Source: Verrucomicrobiota bacterium (lineage in GTDB: Bacteria; Verrucomicrobiota; Kiritimatiellia; RFP12; UBA1067). From it: a stretch of DNA of 64,000 nt. The notes below the pieces were generated by a model that saw nothing but the letters and a program-made list of their open reading frames with translations, had not been told where the DNA came from and did no database searches. The position numbers were made by a program, and so were the translations under genes. The stretch covers positions 62,001 through 126,000 of the forward strand of contig JAHFSX010000015.1 of assembly GCA_023269675.1 (NCBI GenBank). Direction: 5' to 3'. Positions 52,133-62,100 of this stretch are shown here, one piece after another. Each line of letters opens with the position of its first letter. The first letter of the stretch is position 1.

Positions 52133-54379
52133 ATGGTTTTTCGGGAACTCGGCAAGGCGCGTTTCATCTGGTTGCTGGCGGCACTCGTTTCGGCGGTCGC
52201 TTGTTCCGCCCTGGCGTCCGAGCCGGAAAGCACCGGCGCGCTCGCGGTCTCGATGGCGCACCGCATGATGATGCTGGTGCTGCAGCTCGGCGCGATGCTG
52301 TTCGCGGCCCGGCTCGGCAACATGGCGTTCGAGCGGATGCGGCTGCCGGGGGTGCTGGGCGAGCTGTGCTCGGGCATCGTGATCGGGCCCTACGCGTTGG
52401 GACGGCTCATGATCCCGGGCTTCCCCGACGGGCTCTTCCCCGAGTTTTTCATGAAGCTGGCCGGCGGCGGGCAGGAGCTGCGCTTTGTCGTCTCGCCCGA
52501 GCTCTACGGCATCTGCATGCTGGCGGCGGTGATCCTGCTCTTTCTGGTCGGCCTCGAGACGGACCTCAAGCTCTTCCTGCGCTACTCGGTGGTGGGCAGT
52601 CTGGTCGGGCTGGGGGGTGTCTTGGCTTCGTTCGTGAGCGGCGACCTGCTGGGCGTCTGGCTGTTGCCGTGGGTGGTGCCCGGGGCCTACACGGTGGTGA
52701 GCCCGTCCTGCGTTTTCCTGGGGGTCATGTCGACGGCGACCTCGGTGAGCATCACCGCGCGCATCCTTTCCGAGAAGAAGAAGCTTGATTCGCCCGAAGG
52801 CGTGACGATTCTGGCGGGCGCGGTGATCGATGACGTGCTCGGCATCATCATGCTGGCCATCGGCATGGGGGTGATCGCCACGGCGGGCGCCTCCGCCTCG
52901 CGCGGGACCGACTGGGTCAGCATCGGCAAGATCGCGGCGCAGTCGATCGGCATCTGGCTGGCGGCGACCATTGTGGGCGTGCTTTCCGCGCGCAAGATCG
53001 GCACGTTCCTGAAGGGCATGGGAGGGCATGACGAGATCGCCATTCTGGCGCTGGGGTTGGCGCTGATCGTCTCGGGGCTCTTCGAGAAGGCTAAACTGAG
53101 CATGATCATCGGCAGCTATGTGATGGGGCTTTCCCTGTCGCGTACCGATATCAGCCACATGGTGCGCGAGCATCTTCAGCCGGTCTTCAGCCTGCTGGTG
53201 CCGGTCTTTTTCGTGGTCATGGGCATGATGGTGGACGTCCAGCTGCTGCTGGAGCCGAAGATCCTGCTGTTCGGGCTGCTCTACACGGCGGTGTCGGTCG
53301 CGGCCAAAATGGTGGGGTGCGGCCTGCCGACCTTTCTCTGCGGTTTCAACGCCCGCGGCGCCCTGCGCGTCGGCGTGGGCATGGTCCCCCGCGGCGAGGT
53401 CGCGCTGATCATCGCGGGGATCGGCTTGTCGGCCGGCTTCCTCTCCAAAGAGGTGTTCGGCGTGGCCGTGCTGATGACCCTGCTGACCACCATGACCGCG
53501 CCGCCGCTGCTGGTGGTGGCATTCAAACGCAAGGGGGAGGGCATGCGGCCCGGCTACGGGAAGCCGATCGCCGCGGCCGCGCCGCCGGTCGTCTACACCT
53601 TCCCGAACGAGGAGGTGGCCTCGCTCCTGGTCAACTCGCTCATGCAGTGTCTGGGACAGGAGGGCTTTTTCGCCCACGCGCTGAGCATCAGCGAGGGGCT
53701 GTACCAGGCCCGCAAGGACGATATCGTGATCAGCATCCGCCGCTCCGGCAACATGATCGCGTTCGAAGCTCCGCCCGATGCCGAACCGGTGATCCGCCTC
53801 ATGATGATCGAGGTGATCGTCGAATTCGAGCAAACGCTGGAAGAGCTCCGCAAGCCGCTGGGCGCCGAACTGCACCGCGAGCTTTCGGATTCCGAACTGA
53901 CCAGCATGAGCCGCCGGCAAACGCTGGCGCGCTACCTGACCCAAGATGCGATGATCCCGGGGCTCAAGGGGACGACCAAGGAGGCGGTGATCGAAGAGCT
54001 GATCGCTGTTCTCGCGAATCTGGGGTGGGTCAAGGATCCTGCTGCCGCGCTCGCCAATGCCGTCAAACGCGAGAACGCCATGTCCACCGGGCTCCGGCAC
54101 GGCATCGCCTGTCCGCACGCCCGGACCGAGTCGGTGGACCGGCTGATCTGCGCCGTCGGGCTGAAGGCGGAGGGCGTCAACTTCCACGCCTTGGACGAAC
54201 AGCCCTCGCGGGTGATCATCCTGACGCTCTGCCCGGCGGCGAGCGCGGCGCCGTATATGGAGTTCATGAGCTCCGCGATGTCCGTGCTGCACGAGGAGAA
54301 AACCCTGAACGAGCTCGCGTCCGCGCGGACCTCGGGCGAGATGTTCAGGGCGCTGACCAAAGGGGTTCAGAAAAAATAG
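52133..54379 (+). CDS. CPA2-type cation/proton antiporter fused to a PTS IIA domain
   Basis: 748 residues. Residues ~1-470 form a Kef/NapA-like antiporter (GELCSGIVIGPYALG, STATSVSITARILSEKK, AGAVIDDVLGIIMLAIGM with the DD pair, MVPRGEVALIIAGIGL). Residues ~600-745 form a PTS EIIA-type domain with phospho-accepting-like H662 in TGLRHGIACPHAR. This fusion suggests that transport is tuned by PTS phosphorylation or by a degenerate regulatory form; no EI/HPr is in the window. Confidence 0.9.
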   Translation: MVFRELGKARFIWLLAALVSAVACSALASEPESTGALAVSMAHRMMMLVLQLGAMLFAARLGNMAFERMRLPGVLGELCSGIVIGPYALGRLMIPGFPDGLFPEFFMKLAGGGQELRFVVSPELYGICMLAAVILLFLVGLETDLKLFLRYSVVGSLVGLGGVLASFVSGDLLGVWLLPWVVPGAYTVVSPSCVFLGVMSTATSVSITARILSEKKKLDSPEGVTILAGAVIDDVLGIIMLAIGMGVIATAGASASRGTDWVSIGKIAAQSIGIWLAATIVGVLSARKIGTFLKGMGGHDEIAILALGLALIVSGLFEKAKLSMIIGSYVMGLSLSRTDISHMVREHLQPVFSLLVPVFFVVMGMMVDVQLLLEPKILLFGLLYTAVSVAAKMVGCGLPTFLCGFNARGALRVGVGMVPRGEVALIIAGIGLSAGFLSKEVFGVAVLMTLLTTMTAPPLLVVAFKRKGEGMRPGYGKPIAAAAPPVVYTFPNEEVASLLVNSLMQCLGQEGFFAHALSISEGLYQARKDDIVISIRRSGNMIAFEAPPDAEPVIRLMMIEVIVEFEQTLEELRKPLGAELHRELSDSELTSMSRRQTLARYLTQDAMIPGLKGTTKEAVIEELIAVLANLGWVKDPAAALANAVKRENAMSTGLRHGIACPHARTESVDRLICAVGLKAEGVNFHALDEQPSRVIILTLCPAASAAPYMEFMSSAMSVLHEEKTLNELASARTSGEMFRALTKGVQKK

Positions 54380-54392
54380 GGGTGTACCCTTC

Positions 54393-55013
54393 ATGAAACT
54401 GGCCGTCATTTCTGATCTGCATTCCCGCGTGGAACATGCCGGCGCGTTGCGCGCCGCCTGTGCCGGCGCGGACGCGCTCGTCATTTGCGGGGATTTCACG
54501 ACCTTCGGTGACCAGCCGCAGATCCAAAGCGTGGCGGATGCCGTGCGCGTCGAAGGCCTGGCCTGTTTTTTCGTCACCGGCAACTGCGATGCGATGCCGC
54601 CGGACGGCACGCTGGACGGCTGCCAGAACCTGCACGGCCGCGTCGTGGCGTTCGGCGACTGGCTGCTGGCGGGCGTTTGCGGGTCGCTGCCCTGTCCGTC
54701 GCACACGCCCCTCGAGTTCAAGGAGACCTTCTACGCGCGGCTGCTGGCCCAGGTGCGCGAGGCGTGCGGTCCCTGCGCCGACCGCCTGATTCTCGTCTCG
54801 CACCAGCCGCCGTTCGACACCGCCGCCGACCAGGTCCCCGGCGGGCGGCATGTGGGCTGCCACGCGCTGCGGGCCTTCATCGACGAGGTGCAGCCGGCCT
54901 GTTGCCTGACCGGGCATATCCACGAGGCCAAGTCGCGCACGCGGGTGGGGCGCACCGTCCTGCTCAATCCGGGCCCGTTTTCACAGGGGAACATCGCCCT
55001 GCTGGACCTGTGA
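54393..55013 (+). CDS. YfcE-like calcineurin-type phosphodiesterase
   Basis: 206 residues with all metal motifs: ISDLHSR (D8, H10), ICGDFTT, TGNCDAMP, SHQPPF and LTGHIHEAKSRTRVG. The family hydrolyses phosphodiesters, often with broad specificity. It begins 13 bases after the antiporter stop, so co-transcription is likely. Confidence 0.92.
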   Translation: MKLAVISDLHSRVEHAGALRAACAGADALVICGDFTTFGDQPQIQSVADAVRVEGLACFFVTGNCDAMPPDGTLDGCQNLHGRVVAFGDWLLAGVCGSLPCPSHTPLEFKETFYARLLAQVREACGPCADRLILVSHQPPFDTAADQVPGGRHVGCHALRAFIDEVQPACCLTGHIHEAKSRTRVGRTVLLNPGPFSQGNIALLDL

Positions 55014-55097
55014 GCGCGGCGCGAAAAGGCTGTGTTTATGGCGCAGGCGGGCTTATAATGCCGGCCTAACCTGAAAACGGCACAAGTGGAGGGAGCG

Positions 55098-56501
55098 ATG
55101 ATGAATCTCACATTTTTCGGCGCGGCGCAGACCACCACGGGCTCGATGCATCTCGTGGAGGCGAACGGCCAGCGCATCCTGCTGGATTGCGGATTGTTCC
55201 AAGGCAACCGGAAAGAGGCGTTCGAGCGGAACCGCCAGATGCCGGTCGACCCGGCGACGATCGACGCGGTGGTGCTCTCGCACGCGCACATCGATCACAG
55301 CGGCAACCTGCCGACGCTGGCGCGGCACGGGTTCCGCGGCAAGATCTACAGCACGCCCGCGACGCGCGACCTCTGCGACATCATGCTGCGCGACTCGGCC
55401 TACCTCCAGATGCGCGATCTGGAGATCGTCAACCGCAAGCGCGCGCAGCAGGGGAAGAACCTTTTCGAGCCGCTCTATGAACAGCAGGATGTGGACAAGA
55501 TCATGAGCTGCTTTGAGGTGGAGCCGCTCAAGCGTCAGGCCGATCTGGGCGGCGGGGTGAGCCTGCTCTTCCACAATGCCGGACACATCCTGGGGTCGGC
55601 GCTGGTCCAGCTCGACGTGAACCGGACCGGCGAGCGTTCGCGCCGCCTGCTCTTCTCCGGCGACCTCGGCAATCCCGGCCAGCCGATCCTGCGCGACTTT
55701 GACTATCCCGAAGGCGCGGACGTGCTGCTCATCGAGAGCACCTACGCGGACCGCGACCACCCCTCGGCGGAGGACGTGAAGGGGCGGCTCAAGGGCTTCA
55801 TCGACGATATCCACCAGCTGAAGTCCAAGCTCGTGATCCCGGCCTTCAGCGTGGGCCGCACGCAGCAGGTGCTCTACTATCTCAACCGGCTGACCGAAGA
55901 GGGCCGGATGAAGCCCACCAAGGTCTATGTGGACAGCCCGCTCTCGCTCAAGGCGACGCAGATCTACACCAAGCACCGCGAGTGCTACGACGAGGATGCC
56001 ACGGACATCCTGCGGCAGGGGATCGACCCCATGAAGTTTCCGGGTCTGCAGTTCGTCGAGACGGTCGACCAGTCCAAGGCGCTGAACGACATGCCCGGGC
56101 CGATGATCATCATCGCGGCCTCGGGCATGTGCGAAGGCGGCCGCGTCCTGCATCACCTGCAGCGCACCGTGGGCGATCCGCGCAACATCATCCTGATCGT
56201 CGGTTTCCAGGCCGAAAACACCCTGGGCCGCCGGATCGTGGAGCTCCAGTCGCCGCTGAGGATCCTGGGCGACGAGTTTGAGCTGCGGGCGCGCGTCCAC
56301 ACCATCAACGCGCTGTCCGCCCACGCCGACCGCACGGCGCTGATGCGCTGGTTCGATGGCGTCAAGGGCAGCCTCTCGCGCGTCTTCGCCGTGCACGGCG
56401 AGCCGGACAAAGTGACGGCGATGACGGAACTCGTGAAGCAGCACGGGGTCGCGGACGCGGTCGCGCCGGTGCCGGGACAGAAGTTTGAATTAGTTCATTA
56501 G
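55098..56501 (+). CDS. Metallo-beta-lactamase/beta-CASP ribonuclease (YSH1-like)
   Basis: 467 residues. The zinc motif SHAHIDHSG gives H62, H64, D66 and H67. The beta-CASP region has FSVGRTQQVLYYLNRL and YVDSPLSLKATQIYTKH; the conserved C-terminal block is SAHADRTALMRW and VFAVHGEPD. The family includes bacterial CPSF73-like RNA endo/exonucleases. A TATAAT lies at 55054-55059. ATG 55098 has GGAGGGAG upstream. Confidence 0.93.
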   Translation: MMNLTFFGAAQTTTGSMHLVEANGQRILLDCGLFQGNRKEAFERNRQMPVDPATIDAVVLSHAHIDHSGNLPTLARHGFRGKIYSTPATRDLCDIMLRDSAYLQMRDLEIVNRKRAQQGKNLFEPLYEQQDVDKIMSCFEVEPLKRQADLGGGVSLLFHNAGHILGSALVQLDVNRTGERSRRLLFSGDLGNPGQPILRDFDYPEGADVLLIESTYADRDHPSAEDVKGRLKGFIDDIHQLKSKLVIPAFSVGRTQQVLYYLNRLTEEGRMKPTKVYVDSPLSLKATQIYTKHRECYDEDATDILRQGIDPMKFPGLQFVETVDQSKALNDMPGPMIIIAASGMCEGGRVLHHLQRTVGDPRNIILIVGFQAENTLGRRIVELQSPLRILGDEFELRARVHTINALSAHADRTALMRWFDGVKGSLSRVFAVHGEPDKVTAMTELVKQHGVADAVAPVPGQKFELVH

Positions 56502-56621
56502 TGCGTGAGTTCATTCGCGCATTAGTGGATGAGTTCCGTCTGCAACGAATTCCGCCCTGCGAAAAAAGGCTGTTTTGAGCTTGGCGCAGAGGTGGCCTGA
56601 AAGGTTAGCCTCTCCAAACTA

Positions 56622-57965
56622 ATGAACTTTCGCACGAATGCATTCATGTACTTCTCTGTCGCCGTCTTCGGCGCCGTGGCGATGGCGGCGCAGACGGTGC
56701 TGTTGCGGCGCTTTCTCTGGCGCTTCGAATCGGCCGAGACCGGCGTGGCGCTTTTCCTGGCGTGCTGGCTGTTTTGGTCGGGGATGGGCGCGGCCGTGGC
56801 GGCCACCCCGTTCGGACGGCGGTTGACCGGTGTCCTGTCACGCTGCGTGTGGGTGCCGGTCGCCGCGTGCGCGGGGCTCTATTTCGTGCAGTACGCGCTG
56901 GTTGAGAACCTCCGGGGGTGGCTGGGGATTCCTGAGTACCAGACCTTTCCGCTGGCGCATCTGGCGCTCGGCTGCCTGCTGGCCAACGCGCCGTTCTGCC
57001 TGGTGGCGGGGCTGGTGATCCCGTCGGCCTGCCGGCGCTTCGAAAAGTTCGGGATTCCGGTCAGCCGCGCGTTCGCCTGGGAGGCGCTGGGCGCGGCGGC
57101 GGGCGGGCTGGGCGTGACCGCGCTGATCGCCTGCGGCCTGCCGCCTGACCCGCGCGACGTGACCGAGTGGTTCCGCTATTTCCCGCAGGCGGTCGAGCGG
57201 CCCGGACGTTTCGAGACGGGCGGCGGCACGACCTTTTTCGGTTCGCAGGGCGGCACCTTTTACGCGCTTTCCTCCGGCGGGGTGAGCGAGATCATACCCG
57301 AGGCCGACCGTTCGATGGAGATCGCGGCGCTGGCGCTATCGCAGAGGCCCTATGCCAAGGACGTGTTGCTGGTGGGCCAGGCGCCGCTGGCGGCGGGGCT
57401 CGCGCTGGAGGCGCTGCGGCCCGACCTTGCGATCGTCTGGTGCCCGTGCGACGCGCCGTACGGCGTGAAGCTGCTGGGCGTGGCCCGGGCCGGCGGGCTG
57501 CAGACCAACGTCCGGGCCGCGGGCCAGCCGCCGCGGCAGTTTCTGGACAATCAGGCCGAGGCGTCGTTCGACGCGGTGCTGGTGGCGTTGCCCCGCGCCA
57601 CGTCGCTGGAGGGCGCGGGGTGGAGGGGCCCTGAGTTTGCTGCGCGCGTGCGGCGCGTGACGCGTCGCACGGGCGTGGCGCTGTTCGGGCTCGATTGCGA
57701 AGGGGCCGCGCTGACGCCGGAGAGGGGCGCCCTGCTGGACGTGACGGTGAGTGGCGTGCGGCAGGCGTGGCCCGAAAGCGGGGCCTTCGCGCCCGGCGCG
57801 GGCGGATGGTGGATCGCGGCGCAGGTGACGGGGCTCGCCTACGGGGCTGAGCCCGCGGCGACGCGCTTCGCGCTGCTCAAAAGGGAGCAGTTCCCTAGCG
57901 GGGCGGTGGCGCGGTTATACGATCCGGTCCGCGCGCGGCAGTGGGCGCAGCTGCTGCCGGTGTAG
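56622..57965 (+). CDS. Spermidine-synthase-like membrane protein, N-terminal portion ending at an in-frame TAG
   Basis: 447 residues. The first ~190 residues carry about five TM helices (FMYFSVAVFGAVAMAAQTVL, HLALGCLLANAPFCLVAGLV). A Rossmann-like methyltransferase fold related to spermidine synthase follows (DVLLVGQAPLAAGLALEALR). The stop is TAG at 57963; the same frame then continues coding-like sequence, NPDEAVWLPETARAEEVLVT, to 59006, so this is probably half of a ~790-residue protein. Catalytic aspartates of true spermidine synthase are not evident. Confidence 0.75.
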   Translation: MNFRTNAFMYFSVAVFGAVAMAAQTVLLRRFLWRFESAETGVALFLACWLFWSGMGAAVAATPFGRRLTGVLSRCVWVPVAACAGLYFVQYALVENLRGWLGIPEYQTFPLAHLALGCLLANAPFCLVAGLVIPSACRRFEKFGIPVSRAFAWEALGAAAGGLGVTALIACGLPPDPRDVTEWFRYFPQAVERPGRFETGGGTTFFGSQGGTFYALSSGGVSEIIPEADRSMEIAALALSQRPYAKDVLLVGQAPLAAGLALEALRPDLAIVWCPCDAPYGVKLLGVARAGGLQTNVRAAGQPPRQFLDNQAEASFDAVLVALPRATSLEGAGWRGPEFAARVRRVTRRTGVALFGLDCEGAALTPERGALLDVTVSGVRQAWPESGAFAPGAGGWWIAAQVTGLAYGAEPAATRFALLKREQFPSGAVARLYDPVRARQWAQLLPV

Positions 57966-57980
57966 AATCCGGACGAGGCG

Positions 57981-59006
57981 GTGTGGCTGCCGGAAACGGC
58001 ACGGGCCGAGGAGGTGCTGGTGACGGGGCTTGCGGATGCCGTGCGGCGCGGCTATCCGGAAACGACGCCGGGCGAGTGGCTGGCGTGGCTGAAGGCGCAG
58101 GACGGAGCGCATCTGGGAGGGTTGCTGCTGGTGGCGCTGTGGATGCTCCCGGTGGCTCTGGGCGGGGGGGCTCAGGCGCGGCGCCGGCTGTTGGCGGCGT
58201 GGCTGGCCGCGTGCGGGGCTTTGGGATTGTGCGTGTCGCTGGCGGTGCTCTACCGTTTGCAGATGCGTTTCGGGACGCTGTACCTGCTGGCCGGCGTAGG
58301 GAGTTGCCTCTACCTGGCCGGGCTCTTCTGCGGCAACCGGCTGGCCGAGCGGCTGTTGCGGCTGGCCGGTGAACGGCCGCGCGCCGTGCGGGGTTTGCTG
58401 ATCGGGTTCACGCTGGCGCAGGCCGGGGTCGCTTGGGCGGCGCTGACGGGTTCTGAATGCGCGGCGACAGCGGCGGGCGTGGTCAGCCTCTGCTGGGCGG
58501 CCGGGTGCGCGGCCGGCCTGACGGTGCCGACCGCGCTGGCCGCGTGCGCGGGGAGCAGGGCCGACGGCGCGGCGGTTTTCGTGCTGGCCGACGCGCTGGG
58601 TGCGGCGGTGGCGGGCCTCTTTTTCGTGGCGCTGGTGCCGTTGGCCGGCTTGTGGGAGACGGTCGCGTGTTTCGCGGCGCTGGCGTGCGGCCTGGCGCTC
58701 TGCGCCGCGCTGGGCAGCAGCCACGCGCGGCTGACGGCGCGGCTGGCGCTGGTCGCGGCCCTGGCGGTTCTCGGGGGCCGCGTGCGTGACGCGTGGCCGG
58801 AGCGCCTGCCGGACGTCGGGGACGAGGGTGCGGCCGCGGCGCAGCCGCCCGAGACGCACGTGACGGTCCCGACTCCCCGGACGGAAGAAAACATGACTAG
58901 GCAACAGCGGGGTATTCCGCGTAAGGTAGACGCGGATCGCATTCGTGAACAGATGCGCGAGGGGCGCCTTTCCACCAACGCGGCCGCGTTTTGGGATGGC
59001 CCGTGA
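57981..59006 (+). CDS. C-terminal portion of the amber-interrupted membrane protein
   Basis: 341 residues in the same frame as 56622-57965, separated by TAG at 57963. It has about six to seven TM helices (LLLVALWMLPVALGGG, FGTLYLLAGVGSCLYLAGLF, GLFFVALVPLAGLWETVACF). Its tail, TRQQRGIPRKVDADRIREQM, is soluble. GTG 57981 is a possible restart, with GACGAGG upstream, so both halves may still be made separately. A sequencing error, pseudogene or genuine split cannot be told apart here. Confidence 0.65.
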   Translation: MWLPETARAEEVLVTGLADAVRRGYPETTPGEWLAWLKAQDGAHLGGLLLVALWMLPVALGGGAQARRRLLAAWLAACGALGLCVSLAVLYRLQMRFGTLYLLAGVGSCLYLAGLFCGNRLAERLLRLAGERPRAVRGLLIGFTLAQAGVAWAALTGSECAATAAGVVSLCWAAGCAAGLTVPTALAACAGSRADGAAVFVLADALGAAVAGLFFVALVPLAGLWETVACFAALACGLALCAALGSSHARLTARLALVAALAVLGGRVRDAWPERLPDVGDEGAAAAQPPETHVTVPTPRTEENMTRQQRGIPRKVDADRIREQMREGRLSTNAAAFWDGP

Positions 59007-59089
59007 ACGTGTCGTAAGGAGATTTTACCGGGACGTCGGATGGACGGACGAAGGTCGGCGAGGAGGATCGGCCTCTTGTTGAGCCACGC

Positions 59090-59141
59090 GCAGGGAGGCG
59101 CATGGCGCATCGGAATGTGGCACGCCCATCCGTGGGCGTGC
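59090..59141. repeat. GCACGCCCA-family repeat before the beta-helix/GH gene
   Basis: GCACGCCCA (59120-59128) and TGGGCGTGC (59133-59141) form a perfect 9-bp hairpin with a four-base loop. CGCAGGGAGGCGCATGG lies just upstream. It ends 12 bases before the GH gene start, so it could affect translation. Confidence 0.6.
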
Positions 59142-59153
59142 GAGGGGCGGGCG

Positions 59154-62100
59154 ATGAAAATCAGGGAGAAGAGGATGCAGGCGAAAATAACGGGAATGCT
59201 GGTTCTGTTCACGTGTTGCGCGGCAAAGGCCGTGACCGTGACGGTCGGGTCTGGGGAAGCGCTGAAGACCATCAACGACGCGCTGGCCGTGACGCGCGCG
59301 GCCACGAGCGAGGCTGAGAAAGTGATCGTCGTGCGCGGCGGCGACTATTATGACACGGCGGTGGAGCTCGACGCGCGCGACAACGGGCTGACGATCCGCG
59401 CGGCAACGGGCGCGACGCCGGTGCTGTGGGGCGGCGCTCCGGTGGGGGGGTGGCAGCAGGCGGGCGACCGCTTCTACGCCGCGACACTGCCGGAGTCTGT
59501 CGCCACCAACGCGCGCGCGCTGCTGGTGAACGGCGACATGCGTCCGCGGGCGCGCTACCCTGAGAAGGGTACGTTTTTCTATACCAACACCTGTGCCATC
59601 AAGCCGCGTGCGGCCATCGAAGGCTACTGGGAGCGCAAGCCGACGCCGGAGGAGCAGACGCACCTGCTGTACAAGCGCGAGGATATCCCTGAGACGTTCG
59701 ATTTTCGCGGTGCGGATATCTCGGCTTATCACATGTGGACGATCTACGAGCGGTCGATCAGTCGGCATGACCGAGAAAAGGGCCTGTTCGTGCTGGGGCA
59801 GGAGACCGGCAGCCCGCTCGGCGCGTACGGCGTGAAGAAATTCGTGATCTGGAATACGATCGAGGGGATGACCCGCCCCGGCCAGTGGTATGTTGACCGC
59901 GTCGCGGGCCGCGTGTATTACTGGCCGATCCCGGGCGAAGACCTGGGCAAGGCGAGCGTGGTTGTTCCCGCCAAGATGAACATCTTGCGGATTGTCGGCA
60001 CCAAACAGGCGCCCGCGAAGAATATCACGGTCGAAGGGCTGAGCTTCAAGGCGACCACCGTGCCGCTAGTCAAAGAGGGGTGGATCGCCTTTTCATACGA
60101 CGGCGCGGTGCGCGTGGAGATGAGCGAGGGCGTAACGCTCAAGGGGCTCAGGATTTCAAACGTGGCGGGCAACGGTATCCGCGCCGTGCAGAGCTGGGGC
60201 AAATCCAATACGGGCGTGCGTGTCCTCGGGTGCGAGGTGACTCAGACCGGCGCCGGCGGCATCTACATGGATGGGCGCCAGTCGGAAGTCGCGTTCAACC
60301 GCGTGACGGATGTGGGCCTGATGTTCCCCTCTGGCGTGGGCATCAGCCTGGGCGGATCGGAATCGGTCTTTGCCAGCAACGTGTTGGCCAACACGACTTA
60401 CAGCGCGCTATGTGGCGGAGGGGTCAAGCTGCTGATCCAAGGCAACACGATCACCAACTACATGACGGTGTTGGGCGACGGTGCGGCGATCTACATCAGC
60501 GCGTCGCGCGAGTGCGTGATCCGCGGCAACGCGGTGAACGATTGCGGCAACCCGGTCCACGACTGGTCGGCCTACTATCTGGACGAGCGGTGCCAGACGA
60601 ACCTGATCGAGGGCAATGTCTCCGAAAACGTGGATTGGCCGGTACACAACCACATCGCCTCCAACACCGTGATCCGCGCGAACGTGTTCAAAAATGCGGG
60701 CGACCTGAAGCTGACTTTTCAGCGCTCGGGAAACGTCACGCTGGAGGGCAACACCCTGACGGCTGGCGGATCGATCACGGTTAACAACGCCGACGGCGTG
60801 AAGGCGTGGAAAGGCAATGCGTTTCTCAGCGGGGCCGGACGGGTCGTATTCAACAGCACGGACGGCCGGGAGCTGCCCGTGCCGCAGGAGGCGCTGGGCG
60901 GCCGGCTCAATTACCTCAACCTGAAGCGCGCGCCCGACGCGCTGTGGACCGTCAGCGGAGGCGTCACCAACGCGCTGGCCGAGGTCGCGCCGCGCGTGTG
61001 GAGCAATGCGGTGGCGCGCGTCGAAACGCCTAACACGAAAGAAGGCACGCGGGTGCGGGTGAGCGCTCCCGGCGCGGCGCTCGAGGCGGTCGTGGTGCGT
61101 TGGGCGGGCGGACTGCCGGAGTCGGCGAAGCTGCTCGGCGACGTGTGGGAGCGCTCCTACGGCGACCTGGCGTGGCGTCCGCTCGGCGCGGCACGGCCCA
61201 TGCCGTGGTACTTCCTCGCGTCCGACGGACGCGTCACGCACGGCTACGGCGTGGCGGTGCAGCCGAACGCGCTCTGCTGCTGGGCGGCGGACAGGGGCGG
61301 CGTCACGCTCGCGCTGGACGTGCGCGCGGGCGGGGCGGGGGTCCGGCTGGGCGGCCGCACGCTGGACGCCTGCACGGTGCTGAGCCGCGCGTGGGTGACC
61401 AACGAGACGCCGTTTCAGGCGGCGGCCGCGTTCTGCCGGCAGATGTGCCCGAGCCCGCGGCTCCCGCAGGAGCCGGTCTACGGGTTCAACGACTGGTACT
61501 GCGCCTACGGCATCAACACGGCGACCAACTTTCTCGAGGACGCGGCGTTCATCACCTCGCTGATCCCCGAGGTCAAGAACCGTCCCTACCTCGTGATGGA
61601 CGACGGCTGGCAAGTCAACGCGCCGGCCAAGGCGGGCGTGAGCGGGTTCGGTCCGTGGGACCGCAGCAACGCGCGCTTCGCGATGGACATGGAGACCTTC
61701 GCCCGGCGGGTGAAGGCGCTCGACGCCAAGCCGGGGCTCTGGTACCGGCCGCTCTACGCGTGGGCCGAGGTGCCGGAGGCGTGGCGCCTGAAGAAGGCCC
61801 GCGATTTCATGGACCCCACCGTGCCGGAGGTGAAGCGGCAGATCGCCGGTGACATGGCGCGTTTCCGCGCGTGGGGCTTCCAGCTGGTGAAGATCGACTA
61901 CCTGACCTACGACATGAACAACCGCTGGGGCTACGACCTCGGCGGCCGGGTCGTGCACGACGACCGCGCGTGGGCGGACGCGAGCCGCACCACAGCCGAG
62001 GTGATGCTCGACCTCTACCGCACGATGCGGCAGGGCGCGGGCGACGGCGTGGTGCTCATCGGGTGCAACGCGCTGAGCCACCTGGCGGCGGGGATCTTCG

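Noticed and set aside
57963..57965. Pyrrolysine recoding of the TAG
   Set aside because: No PylS, PylT or PylBCD-like sequence is visible in the window, and the gene is not a methylamine methyltransferase, so a nonsense change or genuine split is more likely.
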